Source of the DNA: Gammaproteobacteria bacterium | GTDB taxonomy: Bacteria > Pseudomonadota > Gammaproteobacteria > Steroidobacterales > Steroidobacteraceae | DNA: 8,976 nt | Direction: 5' to 3' | NCBI GenBank assembly: GCA_030040235.1 | Contig: JASHUC010000470.1 | Location: 1-8,976 of the forward strand | In this document: one piece after another, positions 1 through 7,365 of the stretch | Numbering within the stretch: position 1 is the first letter of the stretch | Layout: each line of letters starts with the position of its first letter | The notes under the pieces: model-generated | Seen by the model: the letters and a program-made list of their open reading frames with translations, nothing else | The model's database searches: none | What the model was told of the DNA's origin: nothing | Position numbers and translations under genes: made by a program

Positions 1-55
1 GGACCATGCCCGTGCGGTCGCTGCCAATCGCCGAAACGGCGAGGTGTTGCTTCAT
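1..55 (-). CDS. gcvR: GcvR-like ACT-domain regulator, N-terminal fragment
   Basis: Only the first 18 codons lie in the window; the gene runs off the left edge. The minus strand from the ATG at 55-53 reads MKQHLAVSAIGSDRTGMV, which fits the opening beta strand and conserved G-x-DR-x-G turn of the ACT domain that starts GcvR-family proteins (E. coli GcvR is a cytoplasmic protein that represses the glycine cleavage operon by binding GcvA). A purine-rich AGGAGG lies 13 nt upstream on the same strand. The neighbourhood supports the call: in E. coli gcvR is also divergent from dapA. Most of the protein, including the second ACT domain, is not visible, so the match rests on the N terminus plus synteny. 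Another ACT-domain protein cannot be excluded. Confidence 0.68.
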   Translation of the reverse strand, partial: MKQHLAVSAIGSDRTGMV

Positions 56-68
56 CGGGCCGGCCGTT

Positions 69-74
69 CCTCCT
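69..74 (-). promoter_or_regulatory. Shine-Dalgarno of the GcvR-like gene
   Basis: AGGAGG on the minus strand, 13 nt before the ATG at 55. This is a strong core with a longer than usual spacer. It supports the chosen start of the leftmost gene. Confidence 0.5.
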
Positions 75-166
75 GAGGTCGCGCCGAGTTTACCGGGTGC
101 GGCAATGACTTGCGAGAACGCGGGCCCCGGCGCCGCGCCGCGCTCGATGTGCGCTCGAAGCCGAGC

Positions 167-196
167 TTGCAACGCCGGAGCACTGGCCCGTACCAT
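167..196 (+). promoter_or_regulatory. Candidate sigma70 promoter of dapA
   Basis: TTGCAA (167-172) and TACCAT (191-196) are separated by 18 nt, each matching four of six consensus positions. Transcription would start near 203, giving a leader of roughly 27 nt before the dapA ATG at 230. The site lies in the 174-nt divergent gap (56-229), where a dapA promoter must be. The call is by eye only; no operator or riboswitch was recognised in the gap. Confidence 0.35.
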
Positions 197-229
197 CGCC
201 CGCTTTAGTTGGCTCGCACCGTCAACCCC

Positions 230-1132
230 ATGTTCTCCGGCAGCCTGGTCGCAATCGTGACACCGCTGCGCGCCGATGGCGCGCTCGACTTCGAGGCGTG
301 GTCGCGGCTCATCGGCTGGCACGTGGAAAGCGGCACCGCCGGGATCGTCGTGGGCGGCACGACGGGGGAGTCGGCGACGCTGACCGACGCTGAGCTCAGA
401 GAGCTCACGGCGCGTGCCTGTACGCAGGCCGCGCGCCGGATCCGGGTCATCGCCGGGGCCGGCACCAGCTCCACCGCCACGACCGTCGAGCGCGTCCGCT
501 GGCTCTCGGAGCTGCCGGTCGATGCGATTCTGCTCGTGACGCCGGCCTACAACCGCCCGACCCAGGAGGGGCTGTACCGGCACTTTGCCGCCGCCGCCGA
601 GGTGACCCGCGTTCCGCTCATCCCGTACAACGTTCCCTCGCGAACTGCAGTCGACCTGCTGCCCGAGACGGTTGCGCGGCTTGCGCAACTGCGGCCCATC
701 GTGGCGGTCAAAGAGGCCGTCGCTCGCATCGAGCGCATTCGGGAGCTGAAACAGCGGTGCCGGGAGGGGTTCGACGTGCTGAGCGGCGATGATGCGACCG
801 CGCGGGAGGCCGTACTCGCCGGGGCCTCCGGGGTGATATCGGTGACCGCCAACGTCGTCCCGCGCGCGATGGCCGACCTGATGGCGAGCGCCGCGCGCGG
901 CGCGGGCGAGCGTGCCGCACGCCTCGATGCTCCGCTGCGCGCCCTGCACCGCGCGCTGTTTCTCGAGACGAGTCCCATCCCCGTCAAGTGGGCACTCGCG
1001 CGCATGGGCCTCATCGGGCGCGGCATTCGCCTGCCGCTCACGGAGCTGTCCGAGCGCCATCACGCGGCGCTGATCGCCGCGCTTCGGGATGCCGGCGCCA
1101 CTTTACGGATCGAACCTACGGCAACCGCATGA
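230..1132 (+). CDS. dapA: 4-hydroxy-tetrahydrodipicolinate synthase
   Basis: DapA condenses pyruvate with aspartate-4-semialdehyde, the first committed step of the diaminopimelate/lysine pathway, in the cytoplasm and normally as a homotetramer. The 300-residue TIM-barrel protein keeps all expected active-site residues at the E. coli positions: GTTGES with Thr44/Thr45, Tyr107 in TPAYNRP, Tyr133 and Arg138 in YNVPSRT, and the Schiff-base Lys161 in VAVKEA. The ATG at 230 is chosen because MFSGSLVAIVTPL aligns with the E. coli start MFTGSIVAIVTP; an in-frame TTG at 209 would add seven residues without family support. I see no clear Shine-Dalgarno before either. The stop overlaps the next gene (ATGA at 1129-1132), so dapA and the lipoprotein are probably cotranscribed and translationally coupled, as with dapA-bamC in E. 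coli. Function is near certain. Confidence 0.97.
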   Translation: MFSGSLVAIVTPLRADGALDFEAWSRLIGWHVESGTAGIVVGGTTGESATLTDAELRELTARACTQAARRIRVIAGAGTSSTATTVERVRWLSELPVDAILLVTPAYNRPTQEGLYRHFAAAAEVTRVPLIPYNVPSRTAVDLLPETVARLAQLRPIVAVKEAVARIERIRELKQRCREGFDVLSGDDATAREAVLAGASGVISVTANVVPRAMADLMASAARGAGERAARLDAPLRALHRALFLETSPIPVKWALARMGLIGRGIRLPLTELSERHHAALIAALRDAGATLRIEPTATA

Positions 1133-1479
1133 TGCAGCGTCAGTCCACCACTAGGAGCCCGACCGTCCGAACGCTCTACCGCGCGCTCACGAGCGCAGTC
1201 GCGGTCATGGCGCTTGCGGGGTGTCACACCGCCTTGGTGAATCACTTCCTGCACGCCAAGACCTGCAACAAGCCCCAGATGTACTCCTCCTCGCAGAGTG
1301 TCCCGCCGCTCAGGACACCGGCCGGTCTCGATCCGCCGGATACGGGCTCGGCGCTGAAGATTCCGGCGCTCAACGAGCCGGCGCCGCCGCCGCGCAAGGT
1401 GACCGATCCGTGCCTCGATGCGCCGCCGCTCTTTGCAGCGCCCCGGCCCGCGACCAAGGCCGTGCCGTCCATCTCGTGA
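1129..1479 (+). CDS. Short proline-rich lipoprotein, BamC N-terminal-like
   Basis: A 116-residue lipoprotein. Residues 1-31 form a signal peptide with basic residues up to Arg18, a hydrophobic core (about 19-30) and a lipobox LAGC; Cys32 would be lipidated and the protein held in the outer membrane, since residue 33 is His rather than Asp. The mature 85 residues are proline-rich and probably unfolded. Residues 61-79 (LRTPAGLDPPDTGSALKIP) resemble the E. coli BamC lasso segment (LHAPAGMILPVTSGDYAIP), the part that binds BamD. The position directly after dapA is the bamC position. E. coli BamC has 344 residues with two folded domains; both are absent here, and the frame ends in TGA with no continuation seen downstream. 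Two further cysteines (46, 95) bracket the BamC-like segment and could form a disulfide. The start is the ATG overlapping the dapA stop; a second ATG follows at once (1132). Assignment to BamC is inference from one motif plus synteny. Confidence 0.7.
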   Translation: MMQRQSTTRSPTVRTLYRALTSAVAVMALAGCHTALVNHFLHAKTCNKPQMYSSSQSVPPLRTPAGLDPPDTGSALKIPALNEPAPPPRKVTDPCLDAPPLFAAPRPATKAVPSIS

Positions 1480-1498
1480 GTCCGGCGGGCGGCCGGAC
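1480..1498 (+). other. Hairpin directly after the lipoprotein stop
   Basis: GTCCGGC (1480-1486) and GCCGGAC (1492-1498) form a perfect 7-bp stem with loop GGGCG, starting on the base after the TGA. No T-run follows, so it is not a classic intrinsic terminator. It could protect the 3' end of the dapA operon mRNA or assist termination. The rest of the 110-nt gap to the tRNA holds no gene. Confidence 0.4.
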
Positions 1499-1545
1499 AT
1501 CGGCTATCATGCGGCGACGCGCGGTGCAGGGTCGCAGGCGGGTGG

Positions 1546-1574
1546 TTTGCCTAGAATTCTCGCGAGCCTATGTG
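1546..1574 (+). promoter_or_regulatory. Weak candidate promoter for tRNA-Ser
   Basis: TTTGCC (1546-1551) and TATGTG (1569-1574) are 17 nt apart, upstream of the tRNA start at 1590. Both hexamers are poor matches; spacing and position are the main support. TATCAT at 1505-1510 is a better -10 box but has no matching -35. Confidence 0.22.
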
Positions 1575-1589
1575 CGTAAGCTATTGATT

Positions 1590-1678
1590 GGAGAGGTGGC
1601 CGAGCGGTCGAAGGCGCTGGACTGGAATTCCAGTAACATCTTCACGGGTGTTCGTGGGTTCGAATCCCACCCTCTCCG
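1590..1678 (+). tRNA. tRNA-Ser (anticodon GGA)
   Basis: Decodes UCC/UCU serine codons. The acceptor stem GGAGAGG (1590-1596) pairs perfectly with CCTCTCC (1671-1677), followed by discriminator G1678, as expected for serine tRNAs. The anticodon stem CTGGA/TCCAG (1617-1621, 1629-1633) encloses loop CTGGAAT with anticodon GGA at 1624-1626. A long variable arm (about 1635-1652, ends AACATC and GGTGTT) makes it class II. The T-loop GGTTCGAATCC is intact. After the discriminator the sequence is AGT, so the 3' CCA is not encoded and would be added by nucleotidyltransferase. It lies just upstream of the SRP RNA gene. Confidence 0.97.
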
Positions 1679-1681
1679 AGT

Positions 1682-1726
1682 CCCGGGCCCGTTCGCGCAC
1701 CGGCGCCCGGGGTGACTTCCTTTCCG
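1682..1726 (+). terminator. Probable intrinsic terminator after tRNA-Ser
   Basis: CCCGGGC (1682-1688) pairs with GCCCGGG (1705-1711), with a possible inner CCG/CGG extension, and is followed by a T-rich stretch (TTCCTTTCC, 1717-1725). The stem starts 3 nt after the tRNA discriminator base. The T-tract is interrupted, so strength is uncertain. Confidence 0.45.
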
Positions 1727-1752
1727 CCCGAATGCCCCAACGGTTCCTCTAT

Positions 1753-1864
1753 GGTGGTCCGCATCGGCTACTCCGCGACGACTGGTCGTGAACCCCGTCA
1801 GGCCCGGAAGGGAGCAGCGGCAGCGGCGATGTCGGGTGCCGGAGCGCGGCTGATGCGGGCCGCC
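1753..1864 (+). ncRNA. ffs: Signal recognition particle RNA (4.5S type)
   Basis: The RNA core of the signal recognition particle; with Ffh it targets nascent inner-membrane proteins to FtsY. The diagnostic apical domain is present: the stretch at 1798-1816 carries a GGAA tetraloop (1806-1809) closed by CCC/GGG, with the AGCAGC internal-loop strand after it. The distal helix is formed by GGTGGTCCGCATC (1753-1765) and GATGCGGGCCGCC (1852-1864), pairing throughout with two G-U pairs, which sets the approximate ends. This is the short form without an Alu domain. Exact termini are estimates to within a few bases. No convincing promoter was seen in 1727-1752, so it may be made from upstream or from an atypical promoter. 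The 3' end is only about 23 nt before dnaX. Confidence 0.93.
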
Positions 1865-1887
1865 TCCTTTGTCATGGGCTGCGCCCA

Positions 1888-3450
1888 ATGAGCTACGTGG
1901 CGCTCGCACGCAAATGGCGCCCGCGGCGCTTCACCGAGATGGTCGGACAGGAGCACGTGCGCCAGGCACTCGCCAACGCCCTCAACAGCGATCGTGTCCA
2001 CCACGCGTTCCTGTTCACCGGAACGCGCGGCGTCGGCAAAACGACCGTCGCACGAATCCTCGCCAAGTGCCTGAACTGCGAGCAGGGCGTGAGCGCCGAG
2101 CCCTGTGGTGAGTGCTCGAGCTGCCGTGAGATCGATGAGGGGCGCTTTGTCGATCTGCTGGAGGTGGACGCGGCCTCGCGCACCAAAGTAGACGACACGC
2201 GCGAGCTGCTCGAGAACGTGCAATACGCGCCCACGCGCGGCCGATACAAGGTGTATCTCATCGACGAGGTGCACATGCTGTCGGCGAGCTCGTTCAATGC
2301 GCTGCTCAAGACCCTCGAGGAGCCCCCGCCGCACGTCAAATTCCTGCTCGCGACCACCGATCCGCACAAGCTCCCGGCGACCGTCCTGTCGAGGTGCTTG
2401 CAGTTCAATCTCAAGCGCCTTCCCGTTGCGCTCATCGCCGATCGCATGCGCGCCATTCTGGAGGCCGAGGGAATCGCCTACGAGCCGGGCGCCGTACGGC
2501 TCCTCGCGCAAGCGGCCGACGGCAGCATGCGCGATGGCTTGTCGCTGCTCGATCAGCTGATTGCCTTCGGCGCGGGCAAGGTCGGGGAGTCCGAGGCGCG
2601 CGCCATGCTCGGGACGGTCGCACGCGATCACGTGGTCGCGCTCGCCGAGCAGCTCGTCGAGCCCGATGCGGACGCGCTGATGCGCCACGTCCGTGAGCTC
2701 GATCAATGGGCGCCGGATCATGCGCAGCTGCTCGATGAGCTCGCCAGTCTGCTCACGCGCGTGGCGCTCAAACAGGCCGTTCCCGATCTGCCGGAGGACG
2801 AGCTCTATCCGCCTCAAGTCCTCGAGCGGCTCGCGGGCGCGATCGCCCCAGAGGACGTGCAGCTCTACTACCAGGTCGCGATCCTCGGCCGGCGCGACTT
2901 GCCGCTCGCCCCGGATCCTCGGACGGGCTTCGAGATGACACTGCTGCGGATGATCGCCTTCCGCCCCGCGGGGGCGAGCGCGGCCGTCGCAGCTCCCGCG
3001 TCCATCCGGCCGTCCCGCTCGCCGGCGACGGTGCCGGCGGCGGTGCCCTCTGGACCCTCCCAGCCGGCCCGCGGCGGCGCCGATGAGTGGAGCGCGATCC
3101 TCGGGCAGCTCGAGCTCACGGGTGCGGCGCGTCAGCTCGCGAGCCACTGCGCTCTCCTTGGACGGCAGGGCTCGACCGTACGCCTCGCTCTTGATCCTCG
3201 CGTGGAGACGGTTCGAACGCGGGCCCAGGAGGAGAAGCTCGCCCAGGCGCTTTCGCGCCATTACGGCGAGCCGGTGCGGATCGAGCTCGTGAGCGAGGCG
3301 CGGGCTGACACCCCGGCACGGGCGCAGGAGCGCACCTCGCTCGCCCGCGTCGAGGCTGCCCGGCAGGCCCTCGAGGAGGATGCGACGGTTCAGGCGCTCA
3401 AAGAGCGCTTCGGCGCGGCGGTACAGCCGGAGAGCATCCGGCCGAAATGA
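1888..3450 (+). CDS. dnaX: DNA polymerase III tau subunit
   Basis: Clamp-loader ATPase subunit of the replicative polymerase III holoenzyme. Residues 1-240 form the AAA+ core, with motifs at E. coli numbering: Walker A GTRGVGKT (45-52), a zinc module of Cys64, Cys73, Cys76 and Cys79, Walker B LIDEVH (124-129), the SRC motif with Arg169, and sensor-2 GSMRDG with Arg215. The collar domain follows to about 358. A Pro/Ala/Ser-rich linker (about 359-398) leads to a C-terminal domain (about 399-520) of the tau type that contacts the polymerase alpha subunit. At 520 residues it is shorter than E. coli tau (643). I find no A-rich slippery heptamer in or after the linker, so a separate gamma form by the E. 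coli frameshift route is not evident. No Shine-Dalgarno precedes the ATG; the start matches the family N terminus [12 protein letters not shown]. It heads a dnaX-ybaB-recR operon. Confidence 0.97.
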   Translation: MSYVALARKWRPRRFTEMVGQEHVRQALANALNSDRVHHAFLFTGTRGVGKTTVARILAKCLNCEQGVSAEPCGECSSCREIDEGRFVDLLEVDAASRTKVDDTRELLENVQYAPTRGRYKVYLIDEVHMLSASSFNALLKTLEEPPPHVKFLLATTDPHKLPATVLSRCLQFNLKRLPVALIADRMRAILEAEGIAYEPGAVRLLAQAADGSMRDGLSLLDQLIAFGAGKVGESEARAMLGTVARDHVVALAEQLVEPDADALMRHVRELDQWAPDHAQLLDELASLLTRVALKQAVPDLPEDELYPPQVLERLAGAIAPEDVQLYYQVAILGRRDLPLAPDPRTGFEMTLLRMIAFRPAGASAAVAAPASIRPSRSPATVPAAVPSGPSQPARGGADEWSAILGQLELTGAARQLASHCALLGRQGSTVRLALDPRVETVRTRAQEEKLAQALSRHYGEPVRIELVSEARADTPARAQERTSLARVEAARQALEEDATVQALKERFGAAVQPESIRPK

Positions 3451-3452
3451 TT

Positions 3453-3456
3453 GGAG
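3453..3456 (+). promoter_or_regulatory. Shine-Dalgarno of ybaB
   Basis: GGAG, 7 nt before the ATG at 3464, in the 13-nt gap after dnaX. It decides the ybaB start against longer in-frame options inside dnaX. Confidence 0.6.
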
Positions 3457-3463
3457 CCCTCAT

Positions 3464-3790
3464 ATGCGCGGCAATTTCAACAATCTGATGAAACAGGCCC
3501 AGGCCGTGCAGGCGAGCATGCAGAAGGCTCAGGCCGAGCTCGCAACCATCGAGGTGGTCGGGGAGTCCGGCGGCGGCATGGTGAAGGTGACCGTCAATGG
3601 CAAGCACGAGGCCAAGCGGGTGCAGATCGAGCCGGGCGTGCTTTCCGGCGAGGATCGCGAGATGCTCGAGGACCTGCTCGCCGCGGCGTTCAACGATGCC
3701 GTGCACAAGCTCGAGGCCAAGGTACAGGAGAAAATGGCGAGCCTGATGGCGGGCGTGCAGTTGCCGCCCGGCGTGAAGATGCCTTTCTGA
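3464..3790 (+). CDS. ybaB: YbaB/EbfC nucleoid-associated protein
   Basis: A 108-residue small DNA-binding protein of the YbaB/EbfC family, dimeric and nucleoid-associated; its precise role is still unsettled. Residues 1-30 form the helical N terminus ([13 protein letters not shown] then Gln/Ala-rich). The conserved [15 protein letters not shown] beta region follows at about 34-48. The C-terminal helix runs to the family ending [12 protein letters not shown], the Met-Pro-Phe terminus seen in proteobacterial members. Length equals that of E. coli YbaB (109). The ATG at 3464 has GGAG (3453-3456) 7 nt upstream, and the gene begins 13 nt after the dnaX stop; longer in-frame starts inside dnaX lack family support. 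Placement between dnaX and recR is the standard arrangement. Confidence 0.96.
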   Translation: MRGNFNNLMKQAQAVQASMQKAQAELATIEVVGESGGGMVKVTVNGKHEAKRVQIEPGVLSGEDREMLEDLLAAAFNDAVHKLEAKVQEKMASLMAGVQLPPGVKMPF

Positions 3791-3793
3791 GTG

Positions 3794-4390
3794 ATGCAGT
3801 TCTCCCCCAGCCTCTCCCGGCTCATCGAGGCGCTGCGCGAGCTTCCGGGCGTCGGGCCGAAAACCGCGCAGCGCATGGCGTTCCATCTTCTGCAGGAGGG
3901 CCGTCCGGGAGCGCAGTCCCTCGCGGCCGCACTCGGCGCAGCGCTCGGGGCGGTGCGGCGCTGCCAGCGCTGCCGTATGCTCACCGAGGACGACCTCTGC
4001 TCGATCTGTGCCTCGCCCCAGCGCGATTCGGCGTTGCTCTGCGCCGTCGAGTCGCCCGCGGACGTGGTCGCGGTCGAGCAGTCCGGGAGCTATCGCGGGC
4101 GCTATTTCGTGCTGATGGGGCATCTCTCGCCCCTCGATGGCATTGGCCCGGAGCAGCTAGGCGCCCGCGAGCTCGAGGCGCTGCTTGCCGAGGGCGAGGT
4201 CCACGAGCTAATCCTTGCGACCAATCCGACCGTGGAAGGGGAGGCGACGGCGCATTTTCTGAGCGAGCTCGCGGCCCGTCGCGGGGTGCGGGCGAGCCGC
4301 ATCGCCCACGGGGTGCCGATGGGCGGGGAGCTCGAGTATGCGGACGGGGGCACGCTCGCGCACGCGTTCTCCGGCCGCCAGCTGCTGTAG
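3794..4390 (+). CDS. recR: Recombination mediator RecR
   Basis: Loads RecA on gapped DNA together with RecF/RecO (RecFOR pathway), as a ring-shaped DNA clamp in the cytoplasm. 198 residues, close to E. coli (201). Order: helix-hairpin-helix [14 protein letters not shown] (17-30), zinc finger Cys57-Cys60-Cys69-Cys72, then the TOPRIM domain starting at AVESPAD (Glu86) and including [18 protein letters not shown], and the Walker-B-like region [15 protein letters not shown], then [19 protein letters not shown] near the end. ATG 3794 is preferred because [14 protein letters not shown] aligns with E. coli MQTSPLLTQLMEAL; a GTG one codon earlier (3791), directly after the ybaB stop, is also possible. 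No clear Shine-Dalgarno is visible, so reinitiation after ybaB (3-nt gap) is likely. Last gene of the dnaX operon. Confidence 0.97.
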   Translation: MQFSPSLSRLIEALRELPGVGPKTAQRMAFHLLQEGRPGAQSLAAALGAALGAVRRCQRCRMLTEDDLCSICASPQRDSALLCAVESPADVVAVEQSGSYRGRYFVLMGHLSPLDGIGPEQLGARELEALLAEGEVHELILATNPTVEGEATAHFLSELAARRGVRASRIAHGVPMGGELEYADGGTLAHAFSGRQLL

Positions 4391-4399
4391 CGATATCGC

Positions 4400-4423
4400 G
4401 AGCGGCCGTGGGGCCGGTCGCTC
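4400..4423 (+). other. Hairpin between recR and orn
   Basis: GAGCGGCC (4400-4407) pairs with GGTCGCTC (4416-4423) through 8 bp including one G-U, with loop GTGGGGCC. It lies 10 nt after the recR stop and is followed by TAGTAATAT, not a T-run. It may end or stabilise the dnaX-ybaB-recR message; the AT-rich bases after it (TAATAT, 4427-4432) could be a -10 element for orn, but I see no -35. Confidence 0.35.
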
Positions 4424-4441
4424 TAGTAATATGGCCGAGAC

Positions 4442-5002
4442 ATGCCGAGCGCTGACCTCTTGGTTTGGATCGATCTCGAGATGACTGGGCTCTCCCCGGC
4501 TACGGATCACATCATCGAGATCGCCACCATCGTCACCGACAAGGACCTCGCGGTGCTCACCGAGGGGCCCGTCATGGCGATTCATCAGCCGGACGAGGTG
4601 CTCGCCCGCATGGACGACTGGAACCGCCAGCACCATGGGAACTCGGGGCTCACCGAGCGGGTGCGTGGCAGCCCTTACTCGGCGGGCGATGCCGAGCGGC
4701 GCACGCTGGCCTTTCTCGCCACCCTCGTGGCGCCGCGCACCTCACCGATGTGCGGCAACAGCGTCTGTCAGGATCGGCGCTTCCTCGCCCGCGAGATGCC
4801 GCAGCTCGAGCATTTCTTCCACTATCGCAATCTCGATGTGAGCACGCTCAAGGAGCTCGCGCACCGCTGGGCGCCGCAGGTCACGGACAGCTTCGCGAAA
4901 GAGAGCGCGCACCTCGCGCTCGCCGACATTCGCGAGTCGATCCGGGAGCTGCGCCATTACCGCGCCCATTTCCTGCATCCCGCCTACAGCGGCGCGAAGT
5001 GA
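4442..5002 (+). CDS. orn: Oligoribonuclease
   Basis: 3'-to-5' exoribonuclease of the DEDDh family that degrades the final 2-5 nt RNA fragments, and linear pGpG from cyclic di-GMP breakdown, to mononucleotides; a cytoplasmic dimer. 186 residues, near the E. coli length of 181. All catalytic residues are present and offset by one from E. coli: Asp11 and Glu13 in WIDLEMTG, Asp111 in [11 protein letters not shown], and His157 and Asp162 in [13 protein letters not shown]. The conserved Trp/Asn segment ([13 protein letters not shown], 58-70) is typical of the family. The ATG at 4442 gives the family N terminus; an ATG at 4431 is out of frame. No Shine-Dalgarno is visible. It faces ppsA tail to tail, with 2 nt between the two stop codons. 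Confidence 0.97.
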   Translation: MPSADLLVWIDLEMTGLSPATDHIIEIATIVTDKDLAVLTEGPVMAIHQPDEVLARMDDWNRQHHGNSGLTERVRGSPYSAGDAERRTLAFLATLVAPRTSPMCGNSVCQDRRFLAREMPQLEHFFHYRNLDVSTLKELAHRWAPQVTDSFAKESAHLALADIRESIRELRHYRAHFLHPAYSGAK

Positions 5003-5004
5003 TC

Positions 5005-7365
5005 CTAGCGCTTCTCGCCCGCGAGAAATAGCCAGGTCTGAACCACCGTATCGGGATTGAGCGAGATGCTCTCGATACCCTGCTCGAGGAGCCAGCGCGC
5101 GAGATCGGGATGATCCGAGGGCCCCTGGCCGCAGATGCCGATGTACTTGCCGCGCCTGCGGCAGGCGGCGATCGCCATGGCGAGGAGCTGCTTGACCGCC
5201 GCATCGCGCTCGTCGAAGAGCCGGGCAACGACGGCCGAATCGCGATCGAGACCGAGGGTGAGCTGGGTGAGGTCGTTCGAGCCGATCGACATGCCATCGA
5301 AGTACTCGAGGTACTGCTCGGCGAGCAGAGCGTTCGTCGGCAGCTCGCACATCATGATCCACTTCAGGCCATTCGCGCCGCGTGCGAGCCCGTTCTGCTC
5401 GAGCAGCTGCGCCACCTGGCGCGCCTCCTCGACCGAGCGCACGAAGGGCACCATCAGCTCGACGTTCGTCAGGCCGATCTCCTCGCGCACGCGCTTGAGG
5501 GCGCGGCATTCGAGCTCGAAACAGGCGCGGAAGGCAGGGTCGACGTAACGCGCGGCGCCGCGGAAGCCGAGCATCGGATTTTCTTCCACCGGCTCGTAGG
5601 CGCGCCCTCCGATGAGGTTGGCGTACTCGTTCGATTTGAAATCCGACAGCCGCACGATGACCGGCTGCGGCGCAAAGGCGGCGGCGATCTGCGCGATGCC
5701 CTCCGCGAGCTTCTCGACGTAGAAGGTGACCGGGTCGGCGTAGCCGGCGATCTGCGCGCGCACCCGCTCCTTGAGCCCGGCCTCGAGCCGCTCGAACTCA
5801 ATGAGCGCGCGCGGGTGAATCCCGATCATCCGGTTCACGATGAACTCGAGCCGCGCGAGGCCGACGCCCCGGTTCGGAATGGCGGCGAAGTTGAACGCGC
5901 GGTCGGGATTTCCGACGTTCATCATGATCTTCACCGGAATCTCCGGCATGTGATCGAGCTCGATCCGACGCTGCTCGAACTCGAGCCGGCCGGCATACAC
6001 GTGGCCCGTATCGCCTTGCGCACACGAGACGGTCACCGTCTCGCCATCCGGGACGCGCGCGGTGGCATCCCCGCAGCCGACGACGGCGGGGATTCCGAGC
6101 TCGCGCGCGATGATCGCGGCGTGGCACGTGCGTCCGCCGCGATTGGTGACGACGGCCGCCGCACGCTTCATGACCGGCTCCCAGTCGGGATCGGTCATGT
6201 CTGCAACGAGTACGTCGCCGGCGCGAACGCGCGCCATCTCCGAGAGGTGGCGGATGACGCGGGCCGGGCCCGCGCCGATGCGCTGGCCGATGCTGCGGCC
6301 GCTCGCGAGCACTTGCGAGCGGCCCTTGAGGAAGAACCGCTCGAGCGTGCGTCCCGCGCGGCTCTGAACGGTCTCCGGCCGCGCCTGCAGGATGAAGAGC
6401 TCCCCGCTCGCGCCATCCTTGCCCCATTCGATATCCATCGGGCGCGCGTAGTGCTGCTCGATGAGGAGTGCCTGACGGCCGAGGGTCTCGAGCTCTGCGT
6501 CGGTGAGCGAGAAGCGCGCCCGCTCCTCGAGGCTCACCTCGACGGTGCGCACGCGCTCGGCCGAGCCCTCCTCGGCATACACCATCTTGAGCGCCTTGGC
6601 GCCGAGGTTCTTGCGCAGCACGGCGCGCCGGCCGGCCGAGAGCGCCGGCTTCCAGAGATAGAACTCATCCGGGTTGACGGCGCCTTGCACCACCGTCTCG
6701 CCGAGGCCGTACGCGGAGTTGATGAGCACCACGTCGCGAAAGCCCGAATCGGTATCGAGCGTGAACATGACCCCGCTCGCGCCGAGGTCGCTGCGCACCA
6801 TGCGCTGCACGCCGGCGGAGAGCGCGACGGAGCGGTCTGCGAAGCCCTGATGCGCTCGATAGGCGATGGCGCGATCGTTGAATAGCGAGGCGAAGACCTC
6901 GTGCATCGCTTGAAGGAGCGCCGCCTCGCCGCGCACGTTGAGGAAGGTCTCCTGCTGGCCCGCGAAGGAGGCCTCGGGCAGATCCTCGGCGGTCGCCGAG
7001 GAGCGCACCGCCACCGCGACATCACGCCCGCCGCTCATGCGCCGGTAGGCCTCGAGCACCGCGTTCTCCAGCTGCGGGACAAAGGGTGTGCCGAGCACCC
7101 ATTTGCGGACCTCGGCGCCCGCTGCGGCGAGCTTCCCGACATCGTCCACATCGAGCCCGGCGAGCGCCGTGTGAATGCGCTCCTCGAGCCCACCCTGGCT
7201 GAGGAACTCGCGGAAGGCTGCGGCCGTGGTCGCAAAACCGCCGGGCACCCGGATGCCGAGTTTCGAGAGCTCACCGATCATCTCCCCGAGCGAGGCGTTC
7301 TTGCCCCCGACCCGGGCGATGTCGCCGGCGCGCAGCTCATCGAGCGCAACGGTCCAGGCGGTCAT
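5005..7365 (-). CDS. ppsA: Phosphoenolpyruvate synthase
   Basis: Converts pyruvate, ATP and water to phosphoenolpyruvate, AMP and phosphate, the entry to gluconeogenesis from three-carbon substrates. 786 residues (E. coli 792). The ATP-grasp domain spans about 1-340, with [10 protein letters not shown] at 20-29 and [10 protein letters not shown] at 121-130. The swivelling phosphohistidine domain follows (about 365-455), with [12 protein letters not shown] and catalytic His415. The PEP/pyruvate barrel (about 475-780) has [17 protein letters not shown] with Arg572, the PEP-utiliser signature [11 protein letters not shown] (691-701), and the catalytic Cys745 in [11 protein letters not shown]. 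Thr413, two residues before the His, is the site that PpsR phosphorylates in characterised homologues. The start fits the family and lies 69 nt from the divergent ppsR; no Shine-Dalgarno is evident upstream. Confidence 0.98.
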   Translation of the reverse strand: MTAWTVALDELRAGDIARVGGKNASLGEMIGELSKLGIRVPGGFATTAAAFREFLSQGGLEERIHTALAGLDVDDVGKLAAAGAEVRKWVLGTPFVPQLENAVLEAYRRMSGGRDVAVAVRSSATAEDLPEASFAGQQETFLNVRGEAALLQAMHEVFASLFNDRAIAYRAHQGFADRSVALSAGVQRMVRSDLGASGVMFTLDTDSGFRDVVLINSAYGLGETVVQGAVNPDEFYLWKPALSAGRRAVLRKNLGAKALKMVYAEEGSAERVRTVEVSLEERARFSLTDAELETLGRQALLIEQHYARPMDIEWGKDGASGELFILQARPETVQSRAGRTLERFFLKGRSQVLASGRSIGQRIGAGPARVIRHLSEMARVRAGDVLVADMTDPDWEPVMKRAAAVVTNRGGRTCHAAIIARELGIPAVVGCGDATARVPDGETVTVSCAQGDTGHVYAGRLEFEQRRIELDHMPEIPVKIMMNVGNPDRAFNFAAIPNRGVGLARLEFIVNRMIGIHPRALIEFERLEAGLKERVRAQIAGYADPVTFYVEKLAEGIAQIAAAFAPQPVIVRLSDFKSNEYANLIGGRAYEPVEENPMLGFRGAARYVDPAFRACFELECRALKRVREEIGLTNVELMVPFVRSVEEARQVAQLLEQNGLARGANGLKWIMMCELPTNALLAEQYLEYFDGMSIGSNDLTQLTLGLDRDSAVVARLFDERDAAVKQLLAMAIAACRRRGKYIGICGQGPSDHPDLARWLLEQGIESISLNPDTVVQTWLFLAGEKR

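Noticed and set aside
209..229. Upstream TTG start for dapA
   Set aside because: The extra seven residues have no counterpart in the family, while ATG 230 aligns exactly with the E. coli start and gives matching active-site numbering.
1590..1678. tRNA-Ser as integration site for a mobile element
   Set aside because: No integrase gene and no repeated copy of the tRNA 3' end are present in the window; flanking genes are core genes in conserved order.
1863..1870. CCTCCTTT at the SRP RNA/dnaX junction, identical to the anti-Shine-Dalgarno core of 16S rRNA
   Set aside because: No Shine-Dalgarno is present nearby for it to mask, so a regulatory role has no support; an eight-base pyrimidine match is easily chance.
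1798..3261. A 487-codon minus-strand open frame opposite dnaX and the SRP RNA
   Set aside because: dnaX is unambiguous on the plus strand with every AAA+ motif. The antisense product is arginine-rich and would begin and end without any translation signal.
3451..4455. A 334-codon plus-strand open frame across ybaB and recR in another frame
   Set aside because: It overlaps two certain genes entirely and has the Arg/Gly/Ala-rich composition of an out-of-frame reading of GC-rich DNA.
5110..6885. A 591-codon plus-strand open frame opposite ppsA
   Set aside because: It is the antisense shadow of a certain PEP synthase gene; GC-rich codon bias removes stops from the opposite strand. The translation is low in complexity and matches nothing I know.
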